Positions 13,032-24,290 of a DNA stretch of 64,000 nucleotides are shown here, in pieces. The stretch is taken from the NCBI GenBank assembly GCA_013368315.1, contig JAACJM010000076.1:1-64000 (forward strand). Direction: 5' to 3'. The stretch is from Tetrapyrgos nigripes (lineage: Eukaryota; Basidiomycota; Agaricomycetes; Agaricales; Campanellaceae). Numbering within the stretch: the first letter of the stretch is position 1; each line of letters begins with the position of its first letter. The translations under genes were made by a program, and so were the position numbers. Below the pieces are notes generated by a model. It had not been told where the DNA came from and made no database searches. It saw only the letters and a list, made by a program, of their open reading frames with translations.

Positions 13032-13649
13032 AGTCGCTCTTACATACCCCAGAAGTGAAAAATAAAATGTTGATGAATTAAAACTTTGCAAATCTTTACC
13101 ATTGTCTGGAAAAAATTTGCATACCTCAAGTATATGATATAAACCTTCAGTTTATCAAACTTAGAGGGTTTTCCAAGGGATGTGGATACAGGCTGTGGAG
13201 GGCTGATGAAGGATAGCATATTTGCGGGGAAGTGAAAAAATGTCACTGGATGTGACACTTATTGAAAATGCAGGTGCCAAGCCAAGTTTAAGTCAGTTTT
13301 CTTTCACTTCCACCCTCGTTTGCAACTTGATGATGCATAACTCCTCAATTTTGACCTCAAAAAGTAGTCATACAGATACATATATGCACTATGATGTACC
13401 AGACAAAGCACTGAATCTTTTCTTCAGAGGAATACCATGTTCTAAACTTTTTACATCTGCCACACTCATGGAAATGCAGTTTTTTGTCATTTTCAGCCCG
13501 TGGCAAATGTCTTGGTGCACATCTGGAGATTCTGACTATGTAGAAATGAAGACAATGTATAAAAGTATCTACCATTTAGTTTCCACAAAGGGAAATGAGG
13601 AGGGACAAAGATATGAACATATTTCTTCAAATTTTTCACTTCTGGAGTA
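13032..13649. mobile_element. Candidate DNA element with 20-bp inverted ends
   Basis: The left end ATACCCCAGAAGTGAAAAAT (13034-13053) and the right end ATTTTTCACTTCTGGAGTAT (about 13628-13647) are reverse complements at 19 of 20 positions, about 615 bp apart. An internal partial copy of the end (GGAAGTGAAAAAAT) lies near 13229. Overlapping open frames on both strands (minus 13040-13258, plus 13222-13656) have no recognisable family. The target-site duplication is unclear. It is probably a non-autonomous TIR transposon. Confidence 0.6.
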
Positions 13650-16004
13650 TGGATAGTATGGTGGGATCATTCTTTGTTTGATGCAGTGCTACCTTTCCAG
13701 TATGTACAATTTACTCTGTCACCCTGGTGTGCCAGCGTGCCACTCTCAGTGTGTCACTGTGCCATCAGTAAAAATTCTAAGTCATTTTCAAAGTCATTCC
13801 ATGACTATTTTGAGCTATAAAGACCTAAACACAACCATCTAAAGTAAGCACTTATCAAAATGCGAGTTACAGCTTGATTTTGAGCAAGAACCGGCAATAT
13901 CTGAATATCCAGACAGAGTAAACATAAGTATCTGCAAAGGAGATTCAACTAGAATATCAAGGGTATTCATCCAGAGGCCTGTAGCCTCAGTCAAAAACCC
14001 ATTTTGACTCTAAATGACTGAAGCTTTGAAGAGCTTTGATGGGCGAGTTGGTCGAGGACTGGCACACAGATCTATTGGGGAGGCACACCAATCATATGTA
14101 CCAACGTGTTGCCCAATGTGCTGCCAAGCCAAAGTACATAAGACATTTCTTAACCTTTTCCAACTTATTATGAGCCCTGTTGTTGTGGTGGTAGACCCAA
14201 ACTCATTACATCCATACAAATAATTCATGCCGAGATAATTCCCTCACAAAAAGCACTGAGTGGGAAGCTACAAGCAGCAAACTCGAGGAAAACCTACCCC
14301 ACAAACCAAATGGAGCAAATTGGCTCTGCATGGAAACAAGTTCATTTCATACATATGTATGTGCATTTTGAAGCCATATAGTGAAGCAGAAACATGCTAT
14401 ATATTCTGAGATAACACCAGTGTGACATTAACACTCAAACATACCAAAATTCTCTGCCAAAAAGAGTGAACCAAAAACGACATTGAAAGTGGATGGATAG
14501 CCGAGATATGGGAACACTCCTAAAGTCCATCAGCAAATTGTGTGAATGACATGGTAAATTCTCACCACTGCTACATTTCCACTCATCTCCATCCACAGTC
14601 TGCCACAGAGGCCCATTTCTGGCACCTCTGTTCACAGAGCTTGTAATTCTGCCACTTCAATATCATCAAATCACCCTTGCTATGTGCTGCCTTCTGTACA
14701 CCCTATTGAGAGACTGTATCCACTGTGCCATTGCATTTCAGTTGTAAACACCACCAATGCTTTCTATCCTCCATCCCAAGTCACAAAACTCTGCTTCACA
14801 TCACTAATCTAATATTATTGGCCCTCACTCCATCTTACACCATCCATTCTGCCTTGACTCTCGCTATGAAGTCAATCTACTGAAAATCAATTTCTTCTCT
14901 TCATCAAGCCACTATCACTGTCCTTTGCATTACCCTAACTCTACTTCCTCTTTTTGTCCTTCACAATCTACACTCAGAATCAATATCTTTGCTCCACCTC
15001 ATTCACAACATCATCACAAATTCCACTTCCCATTACAAACATTCCCTTCTCTCCAGCCTTCCAATTTGAATCCACATTCAATGTCAATATCTTTAATCTA
15101 CCCTGCTTTCACCCCAGCCCTGTACTCAGTATTAAAACCCTCTCCTAATATCTTGCATTCTGCACTCAGAATTATATCTTTCTCCACTTCACTCTCAGCT
15201 CACCTCAACCCTGTATTCTATCAAAACAATCTCCTAAGACCTCACAATCTGCACTCAGAATCACTCTCAGCTCACTCTCATATTTTATCAAAGTCTCTCA
15301 TTTTTAGTGTGGTTTGAGCCATTTAAGTAATTGAGATGACCAATACTCTACAGTATGTGGCTTGAGTAACTACGAGAAATACCTAGTTCTTTTATACTAC
15401 TCACAGCTACTACTATACAGTTCTACATTTCTTTTTAATGTCTGCTAAAAGGTACATAAGAAAACAGAAATATTAGTCTAATCGCCAGTCCATGCTCATC
15501 AGTACTACTAGATTAGGGTATTTAGGAAATGTACAGTATTATCTAAAACTCATAGGGCTTTCTATGTTCCCTTTGCTTCATCCTCTTGACTAAGAGTATC
15601 TTTCTGGAACTGGCAACCATAGTCATTCTGACTCACATAGCTCCACTCATATGACTCACATTCCTTTACTGCCAATCAGTCGCTATAGGTTTGTGTAGTC
15701 TCTGCTTATTCCTCCTCTTATGTATTTCTGGCGCTACTATAGACTTGGTGTTCATAGACTTTGTTTCTAGTATACCACCAGTTAGTGGCATAGTTCTCTT
15801 ATAGATGAGTCCAGCTTGTACCAACAAGAATGCCTCAGTCATCAGGCACACATCTTGCCAATCTTACTGCTGTATTCAGAAATATCTTTACCCTTTTGGG
15901 GCTTCCTCATTATGACTCATTCCTTAGATTGTGTACTGGCAGTAATGAACTATGGGTTTCATTCCTTCACCACTAGTCCATCCCTTTAGTACCATATGAA
16001 AGCT
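13650..16004. other. AT-rich stretch, no gene seen
   Basis: No recognisable coding region. A C/T-rich segment at 14925-15317 gives a 130-codon frame of low complexity that I consider fortuitous. The region leads into the left arm of the large inverted repeat that begins near 16005. Confidence 0.5.
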
Positions 16005-17705
16005 GAGCTTTCCAGGAACTCATACATATATACTTTGTCCTACTTATCTATCCTTGCTGTCTTTCAAAAGACTATTCCTTCTGTTTTGCTTATAAGTGAG
16101 GTATCAATTACTATACTGCTAGTTCAGACCTAGTTGGTTACTAGGGTTTTCCTCCAATTTCTCAACCAGTGATTGTTTAGCACTAGAGTCTGGGTTGTAT
16201 AGCCAATGTGTGCCTTGCCTGTGAATAGGGGCTTCACTCTCCCTTGAGTCACACTGGAGGTACTAAGTGTGTTATAGTAGGAATTTGTTACAAAGTCTTT
16301 GTAGAACTTTGTATAGTATATTGGGTGGATCTGCTACCATAACTGAAGCACCATACATATCAACCATAGGACTTAGAATAAGCATATCCTATTCATAAGT
16401 ACTTAGCTTTATTATCCTGGTGTGTCCACTTAGTCCACTAGCACTTTAACTAGCAGTTTGGGACTCACTCTAGTCCTTTATATTCCAATTGAAGTGGTGA
16501 ACCAGCTTTCTAACTGCCAATTAACGTTTCTATATGTGATTTTTGTACAGCGTATCAACAATTCGACAATTTTGATTTAACTGTGCAAGCTCCTGATCTA
16601 ATCACCTGCTGTGGGACTACCATCATGATGTTGATGTGCTTGATTTCATTGGTAAGGGCTTGGAGTAGATGTAGGCCATGGCAGGCTATACTGCATCTAC
16701 ACCTGGCATGTTCATAGAGGACCATGCCATGTATTTCTATATCTATCTATCAAGGAAGCATCAGCTGGTCAAACAGTTGACATGATGCTACCATCAGGAA
16801 AAATAAAAAATCTATGTATTTCAACATATACTACATACTGGGAGTAGTCTTGTAGCAGATGGCCCTAAATATAGTACTACATCAGAAAATTCCAGAAAGT
16901 CAGATAGGCCCTGGCATGTTGATACACTGTACAAAACTGCAGTATACATACTCATGGTCACAGAAAGTGACAGTCCCGTGATCCAAACGTATATAAAAAG
17001 TTCGAGTCCATCTTGCACATGCAATGTCTGCTTTGCCCCGATCTTTTGCCACAGATGGGTATTAAACATCTCAAAGATCAATGGACTGAAACTTGGGCTT
17101 AAGTTGGGTATTGTCTAGCTCAAGGTGAAGGAAAATTCTACAGCACAAAGAAGCGTGGGAGACCGCCACTTTCTGTGACCATGAGTACTTGGATTTTGGT
17201 TCATAATATCAGTCTTGACATTCTTTTAAGGGAATAAGAGGACTAGGGTGAGCCCTGAACTGCTAGTTAATACCTAGCAGGACTAAGAAAACAACGGTAC
17301 AATAATATTAAGTGCTTACAAATGGAGAAACAACTCATTCTAAGTACTATGATAGGTATGTACAAGTTGGGAGTCATGATAAAGATAGTCTATAAAGGCT
17401 TTCGAATCCTATTATAACGACTAGAACTGCTAGCGTGATCCAAAGGGACAGTGAAATGTGAGGTAGCCCCTATTCACAGGCATAGGAACACATAAGCAAC
17501 ACAATCCTCAGCTGAAAGGTTGCTCGGAGAAGACAGTGCTAAGATTGGACATGCAGACAATCACACTAGGTCTAGATCTATGTATCAGTAAATCCCATAG
17601 TACTAAAATGGCTTTGAGGGAATCTTAAGTATCTGTAAAAGGTACATGTGGACAAAAGTAGGAAAAAGTATATATGTACGGGATCCCAGAGAGTTCAGCT
17701 ATCCT
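16005..17705. repeat. Large diverged inverted repeat enclosing a MITE
   Basis: The left arm (about 16005-16495) and right arm (about 17222-17705) are reverse complements with many substitutions and small indels. Matching blocks in order are: TACATATATACTTT at left about 16023 and right about 17667; CCTGTGAATAGGGGCT at left about 16218 and right about 17467; and TTAACTAGCAGTT followed by CTAGTCCT at left about 16445-16477 and right about 17239-17270. The spacer holds the 235-bp MITE at 16951-17185. It could be two LTR-type repeats inserted in opposite orientation or the ends of one decayed large element. Confidence 0.6.
16951..17185. mobile_element. 235-bp MITE with TA target duplication
   Basis: The left end CTCATGGTCACAGAAAGTG (from 16951) is the exact reverse complement of the right end, and the similarity continues about eight more bases with two mismatches. 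TA flanks both sides (16949-16950 and 17186-17187). There is no coding capacity inside. The size, short inverted ends and TA duplication fit a stowaway-like (Tc1/mariner derived) non-autonomous element. It is nested between the arms of a larger inverted repeat. Confidence 0.75.
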
Positions 17706-17867
17706 TTGATACAGAGGGGATAGTGGACAGGCATCTCTACACAGAGATATGAGGGACAGAAGTGCTAAGTCGCAGTACATCCAAATGATCGGAATACAAC
17801 CCAAACATCTCCTATTTCTCCTATCTTGTTCCTATCACTTATTCACTGTTTTTCTATATAAACCACT

Positions 17868-18054
17868 TGACATTCTAGTTAGTCCTTTAGTTTGTTCACT
17901 TCATCTCTGCTCCATACCATACTACACAGTGTAGAGCATAGTCAGCTTACTCATTTCTCTTTCTCTATCTCTATCTCTCAATCAATCACTTTATATCTAT
18001 CCTCAAACTGTGTGACTTGGATGGTTATTTGAGTGTATCAACAACCTTGACAGC
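17868..18054 (+). repeat. Dispersed LTR-like repeat, copy 1
   Basis: This segment aligns base for base (with small gaps) to 23058-23268. Shared blocks include TACACAGTGTAGAGC, a CTCTTTCTCTATCTCT microsatellite, TGTGTGACTTGG and CCTTGACAGCA. The CACAGTGTAG and CT-rich composition resembles LTR ends of fungal retrotransposons, but no primer-binding site or paired LTR was found, so a solo LTR is only a suggestion. At several places the other copy has CG where this one has CA or TG. Confidence 0.65.
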
Positions 18055-18273
18055 ATCCTACCCTCATAATGATAGGAGATTGCAATGTAGATACCTGGCT
18101 GAGCCTTGATGCTATCCATTGTTCATACATTCAAAATTATGCTGTAGACCCGCTAGCCATCCATAGTTGTGGTATCATCATGTTAAACATATTTCCAGTT
18201 TCTGTAAGATCTATGCACTTCCCTATACTTCTTATACCTTTCCGATACTTTCCTATACTTCACTTTCCTGTAC

Positions 18274-18469
18274 TTTCCAGTAGGGTCCTGTCCAGATCCT
18301 TTCCAGTAGGGTCCTTTCCAGATCCTTTCCAGTAGGGTCCTTTCCAGATCCTTTCCAGTAGGGTCCTGTCCGGATCCTTTCCAGTAGGGTCCTTTCCAGA
18401 TCCTTTCCAGTAGGGTCCTTTCCAGATCCTTTCCAGTAGGGTCCTTTCCGGATCCTTTCCAGTAGGATC
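18274..18469. repeat. 26-bp minisatellite, about 7.5 copies
   Basis: The unit TTTCCAGTAGGGTCC plus T(T/G)TCC(A/G)GATCC, 26 bp, is repeated seven times and then partially, with only single-base variants (TTTCC or TGTCC, AGATCC or GGATCC). The flanks on both sides carry degenerate ACTTTCC / TTTCCTATACTTT words, so the array seems to have grown out of simple C/T-rich DNA. As 26 is not a multiple of three, the open minus-strand frame across it is fortuitous. Confidence 0.9.
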
Positions 18470-19629
18470 CGATGACTTTCCAGTACAGTCTTACTTTCCA
18501 TTACTTTCCTATCTCTTTCCGATCATTCCTTCATTTCCGATTCATCTCCAATCCTACTCCAACGTCTCCACTTCATATCCACAACTCCACTTTCCTTAGG
18601 AGGTGTTTCCCTTCACCTTTCCTTCTGTAGTTATATTACTCTTCATTTCCGATCCTTTCCTATCTCATTCCTACACTTCCCGAAGTAGTACTTAAGCTAG
18701 CACATTTGTAGTAGATAGCTTAAGTGCAAAATCGACAAAGCTGGTCTCCTATCCTTCCTCAATGGTTCCCTAGAGCTTCCCAGTCTTTCCGACTGAAATC
18801 CCTATTTATCTTTATAAGCTCTTTCCTATCTGGATCCACTCGGAATCTCCATCCAATCCACTCAAGACTTCCATCCGGGTCCTTGGTGTTTCCTAGCATT
18901 GGGTATCCGCATGGACTTGACAGTTTCTCACATTATAACATGATGTTTTATCTGGCTGAGATGCCAATGGCCCAACGCATCAATATATGAGCATACCATT
19001 AAATTATGAATCCAGCTCTCATCTGTCCTGGAAACACTCATTCTAGTGCATAGGTCAACATAGATACAGATACAGCCCATACAATATAGCATCAAGAAAC
19101 TTAAAGCAATTATTGCAACAAGAAATTTATATACTTAAAATGTATGTATACAAAGCAAATTTGATGTTTTAACACCCTACATGTACACCAGGCTTGAAAG
19201 GTGCATTTGTATGTGAGCTGTGTAACAGTGTTGTCATAAAATAAGATATACAAGACCCTCCCTGGCCTCCAAAGGTCTTCTCAGGCTCACACTAGGAATC
19301 AGGATAGACCTTGCTCTGCTCTAGACAGCCAGGCAGCCAGACAATGACAATCCACTCTGAATATATGTACATACAGATTCAGAACCTTTGGTCAGACTTG
19401 AGGGGCTCTTGTCAACGGGACTCTAAAGCAAATACCTTCATCTCACAGCCTTGGCCCATATCCCAACCAAACCATCCTAAAATCTAATGAGACTATTAGC
19501 ATTGGTGAGAAGAGAGTTTCATATTCTCATTTCCCTCTTTGATGAAAGCATCAGAAGACTCATATCTGATGACTAAAATCTACTGCACACATCAACAGAA
19601 ACATAAACATTGGAGGGTCACAATCACAA
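18470..19629. other. AT-rich intergenic stretch
   Basis: No gene or element is recognised. The first 200 bases continue the degenerate TTTCC words beyond the minisatellite; the remainder is non-repetitive at this scale and precedes the 3' end of the decayed F-box-like gene. Confidence 0.5.
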
Positions 19630-21072
19630 TCATTCCCACTCATCCTCAACACCAGCAGGAATATGTTCCTTAATACTCACTCTAAAAAAGTGCTCAAACC
19701 AAAGCTCCTTCAACCAAGAACAAGTATCGAAAATTGCTCTAGCAATATGTTCACAAGCTTGTTTTCCCTCCTTGTCAATCTGTTTCTGGATTTCATTGGC
19801 ATCAGGACAATGACTGACTGTGCCCCACCATGGTGGGTAATATCCAACACCTAGATTCAGAACATTGGGGATGCAGAGGATTTGGAGGTGACAGAAGCAG
19901 GAGAGGTGGGTGGAGACAAAGTCCTAAAGGAAGTGGAGCCCAAGAAAAAAAGTAAGAAAATGTGAGTACATAGTAGTCTTTCAGCGAGACCCTAAACTTA
20001 CCTCAAAACTCATGCAGAAGATGCAGTGATGCTGTATGGCAAGTGTTTTGATTCTGGGGATGGAAGAGTACAACACTGCACAACTAAGTAAGTACCAACA
20101 AAGCAGCCAACATGCAGAGTCATATATGATTGAAATTTGACAGACACTTACTGTTCATTAGATCCCTAGTCAGGCTTTCCCTTACTACGAAGCTCTCCAG
20201 ATACTCAACATTCCAGGCCACCTCAATCAGATTCATAATATGCATTCTCACATCCCCTATGTTTCCTTGCAAGACACTGTGTGGGACATCAGAGAGATGT
20301 CTGATATTTGGACAATGTTTGACAATGAAGCTGTTGCGGGGGCCAACTGTTAGGTAGATGACAGTTGGGAAAGAAATGCTGGTACCAGTACCAGAACATT
20401 GATCATGATGTTGAGGACAAGCAAATGCTTCTTGGAATGAGTGGATCATATGGTGCTTGATGTTGAATGCCATTTTGGAAAGACGTGTGCTGGAGGAGGA
20501 TATACAGGATAAGATGCTTGCAAGCGTATCTGGGAGTTCTTCAGCAAAAACTCTTGAAGGATGCAGATGAGTTGGGCTACACTTGAGGAGGATAGACACT
20601 TCACTAAACAGTTGGCCTGATTATTAGATATGTATATATATACCCAGTCAAAACAGACATCTCCAGTAGGATCAGAATTACCAAACATAGAGAGAATACT
20701 CTGGATTCCAATCCTTCAATCTCACCATTGCTTCCTCCCAAAGTCCTTCTGGTCCAACAATGAAATGTAATGTTTGAGAACAAGTGAGGAAGACAATGTG
20801 CTTGTACTTGTTTGCATGTTCAGGAAAGTGAGTTGTGAGGAGATTTCTGAAAAGGTATGTGAGAGCACTGTCAGCATCGCTTCAACAACAGCTCAACTTG
20901 AAGCTCACAGGTACCTGCAGAGGAATACTACCAAGTACTCAAATCAAGTAGAATAATAACTGCTTACCAGAACGACCAAGTCCTTATTGCTGTTATGGAC
21001 GTATGAGCCTCCAGCAGCACCATCTAGCTCACAAATGATTCCAAGGACATCATTGTCAATGAGGTCGAGCAT
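19630..21072 (-). pseudogene. F-box-like protein pseudogene (copy of the 28.5-29.9 kb gene)
   Basis: The exon order and splice sites mirror the intact gene at 28538-29937. The first exon begins MLDLIDNDVLGIICEL. A second exon contains RLKDWNPEYSLYV. A long third exon (to about 20147) contains ELPDTLASIL, SSSSTRLSKM, FPTVIYLTVGP and FIVKHC. A fourth contains SSIPRIKTL, and the last has IARAIFDTCSWLKELWF, ending at 19630. The second exon has an in-frame TGA where the intact copy reads a Gln in SLSQTCK, and its frame shifts before RLKDWNPEYS. The other exons stay open. I infer a recently disabled duplicate; residual expression of a truncated product cannot be excluded. Confidence 0.75.
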
Positions 21073-21492
21073 GGAAGAGTGAGACTGGAGGTATTGAAAT
21101 CCAGGGGATTTCATTGTGAGGGGAAAATCAAGCTTTGTCTTGCTTTCTATAGACAGGCTTGTATGTGTACCTAGTCTTCTTGCAGGAAGGGATAGAACTT
21201 CTGTGGTCTGACACACATCACATCTCTGCTGTCAATGAGGAGTTGAACAAAAACTAAGTGACACCACTACCATGAATGTCTTTCACCACCTTTTTCTTTC
21301 AAGCAACCAGCTGAACTATCTGAATCAGATCACCATCTCATCGCCCAAATGGATAGAGTGTGTTGTGAGGAGCATTTAATGACAATGGCATTGGTTTTCC
21401 CATATCTTTTTGGAGAGAGGCCACTCTCAATTCTGGAACTCATTGCTTATATACATACAGTACGGCATCTTCATGAACAAGAAATGCTCTGT

Positions 21493-22700
21493 CTATGCCA
21501 GAGCAAGAGCTGTGTCAAAAACTTTCTCAGGTTCATCCCAGATTGCCTATGGGAGTAGATGTCAGTGAACAGATGGGAAGAAGTAACGAATGACTCATAG
21601 AATGCACACAAAATGATTGCCCCCTGGTATGAGCTTGAACTCAATAGAAGCACCAACAAGTTCTTTCTTGTCCTGTATTGCCCACATCCCTGTGATTCTG
21701 AACGCAGGTGCTCGACTACTGGTGATATACCTCCATTTCAACTTGGGAAAGATTGCAGCAACATCTTTATCTGTGAGCGTTCATGAGTGCCTTTTTATGC
21801 TCATTCTGGAAAAAGAATAAGAGAGGGAGATCTGTGGAGGTGTCATCCCCATAGGTAGTCATCTTGCTGAGCTTGTCGACAGGGATGTTGTAGAGCATTG
21901 GGACATTGGCCAGCATGTGTAGGATCCATTTGAGAAGGTCAGAGTAAAGCTGCCATGGTCAAAGTAACCAGTACACCACTGTCTGAAGAGTTGGAGACGT
22001 TTATTCTGAGGAATGGATTCATCCACTAGGGGACCCCAGTTTTGAGTGGGCATTCAAAGACCAAAGCACATAGGGGCAGACTCTGGTGAAATTTTAATCA
22101 TGGTTCATCAGTCACAAAACTGATAAAATATTCACTACATATCCATACCAGACAATCAAAGAACGAATATGTGCACCAAGCTGCTCCTTCACATCATTTG
22201 GTAGGGTTTTGAGATGCCTGATAGCGAGAACAGGAAGGACGCCTCCAACAGACCATCCCAGCAGGATGGAACCTCCTTTGACACCAGAAGCTGGGGGAAG
22301 GTTGAACTTGGAGATGAACTTTGCAATGAACAGGGCAAGTTCATGGCCTCAAGCCTCCAAGTATACTGCACACTCTGCTTCTGTTCCACCAGTTAGAGTA
22401 ATGTTGAATTCCTCAGCACTGAAGGGAGTAGATCCAGAGAAGGGACAATGCTGAATGGCGACCACATGAACCCCTTTCTTAGTTGCAGCTGCTAGCATTT
22501 TCTCAAAGACCCCTTTGAGAATTGAATGATTAATCAGTGACTTGTATTCTGGTTGACATTTGCAACAGCCTACCGCTCATGAAAATCATGCCATGGACGA
22601 CAAATATTGTGGTGTAGTAGTCTGGTGATCCTTCTGGTGCCCTGCTGTCAAGATAGGCAAGTTCGACATTATCATTGACTTTGAGGGTGGCAGGAGACAT
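21493..22700 (-). pseudogene. Alpha/beta hydrolase pseudogene
   Basis: The start is at 22700 (MSPATLKVNDNVELAYLD). An HG motif (VVHGMIF), the nucleophile elbow GWSVGG (near 22260), a cap-like region with WCTGYFDHG and a late GGNHF (catalytic His region) follow, ending WDEPEKVFDTALALA and stop at 21493. This order matches agaric alpha/beta hydrolases. Lesions seen: an in-frame TGA between AVYLEA and GHELALF (consistent with CGA to TGA), a frame change just after YFDHG, and another before DKDVAAIFPKLKW. The minus orientation and proximity to the F-box-like pseudogene suggest both were carried in by the same duplication. Confidence 0.7.
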
Positions 22701-23057
22701 CTTGGGGTCTGAAGACCAACAAAGGCAACTGTCATGAATTGCTCCCCGCCTATTCATTTCCTTTCTATTCCTTCTCCTTTACTACCTATTTCCCACTCTA
22801 TTTACTTTTAACCCCATAAACATCAACCACTTCCCATCATCGTTTATAGTTACCATCTCCCTAGATCTATGACTCACACACTTATCTCCTCCGCTTTCTA
22901 TCTCTACAGACATTCCCACTGTCAATCATTCTTTATGATCCAGTACCTTCATCTATCCATATTTAACTTATTATTCTCTCACCCTTGACGTTTCCATATG
23001 GTACCATCTATCACCACCTACTTTTTCCCATCTGTTTTCATATCACTTATATACCTA

Positions 23058-23268
23058 CTATCTTTGTAACCTATTCCTTAGTTCGTTCACTTCGTCTCTG
23101 CTCCGTACTATTACTACACAGTGTAGAGCCTAGTCAGCCTACTACCATATATATCTCTCTTTCTCTATATCTCTCTCTCTCTTTTGATCAATCTATCCTT
23201 TTGTAACCGACTTCCTTGTATTGTGTGACTTGGGTGGTTAATTGAGTGTACCAACGACCTTGACAGCA
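23058..23268 (+). repeat. Dispersed LTR-like repeat, copy 2
   Basis: This is homologous to 17868-18054, with a longer CTCTCT microsatellite and retained CpG sites (TTCGTTC, TTCGTC, CCGTAC, ACGACC). It ends in the same CCTTGACAGCA. It is followed by a segment with a tRNA A-box-like phrase (GTGACTCAGTTGATAGC, 23350-23366) and a B-box-like GGTTCGACTCT (23464-23474), too far apart for a tRNA gene. Confidence 0.65.
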
Positions 23269-24149
23269 ACTGGATTGTGTAGGTAGACCAGTTGCAATGT
23301 TTTTTAAGCTCCAGCTTTGCACTCAAGAAGTTTGATATTGTATGGCCCGGGTGACTCAGTTGATAGCTATGAAGATGGGCAGTGATTAGACTCAAGCCAG
23401 TCATTTCTGCAAGCTTCGCTGACACTTTTGATTGACTGTTATCAAAGTGTTACACAGAGCAAGTGGTTCGACTCTAGGCAGTGATCTGATTAATGATTAC
23501 TGGTACTGCAGTGAAGACACTTCTCACTCTGCCTTGCACTTTTTGCCAGTCCATCAAGACTTGACAGGGTTCATCACTTGGCAAATTGAGCTAGAAGAAG
23601 TCCACTGGTTCCACAGATAGCACCTACTCTCATAATAGCACTTCAAGGATCAACAGCACAGGGTCCAGACACTCTACCCTGCATTGTCAGGACATTGCCT
23701 GGGTGCCCCTGCCCCATTTTTGTTTGCCTCACTGATTCAGTCATTGGTTCTGTGGATAGCACCTACTCTCAAGTCTCACCATAATTTGGCGCTGAGGCAG
23801 CTTTTCTGGTAGCAGTGAAATATCCACGCATCTATCTATATATGTATCCATTCTATCACTAAGGTTTGAATATATACATTGACTGTTCTCTCAAGGTGCC
23901 CTACTCCTAAGACACGGATGAATGCTGGAGAATCTGAGTCCAAAAAATCATCCTGAATAAGTACTCTTGAAAAGTTCCAACTCCCTACTAGCCGCTTTCT
24001 CAGATCTCCACACCCCCAACACCAGGGTCCAGAACCTCCCTTGGCCCTAACACTCACACTATCTAATAGTAATACAATCCTGGTATTCAAGCTAGCAAGA
24101 CATAGGTATGTCACTACTTTCACCGTTTATGTGAATTACAACTTGGGAC
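23269..24149. other. Repeat-derived stretch with a 30-bp direct repeat
   Basis: GATAGCACCTACTCTCA occurs twice, within similar 30-bp blocks at 23603-23632 and 23743-23774. No gene is recognised. Confidence 0.45.
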
Positions 24150-24290
24150 TCAATGAGGTTGAGCATGGAAGAGTGAGACTGGAGGGAAAATTCAGGAGAT
24201 TTCCTTTTGAGGGGGACATCAAACTTTGCTTTGCTTGCTATAGACAAGGTTTTATGTGTACCCAGTCTTCTCGCAGGAGGAGTGAGCACT
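24150..24290 (-). repeat. Fragment of the F-box-like gene 5' end
   Basis: This closely matches 21068-21200 (same GAGCATGGAAGAGTGAGACTGGAG and AGTCTTCT(C/T)GCAGGA phrases). It corresponds to the start codon region and 5' flank of the decayed F-box-like gene. Only this piece is present, so it is a partial duplication. The rest of that gene does not follow. Confidence 0.7.

Noticed and set aside
16990..17020. tRNA-like B box (GTTCGAGTCC)
   Set aside because: It lies inside the 235-bp MITE and no A box or cloverleaf can be drawn around it.
18253..18501. Open minus-strand frame of repeated GKDPTG / ERTLLE units
   Set aside because: Produced by the 26-bp minisatellite reading through three phases; not a protein repeat gene.
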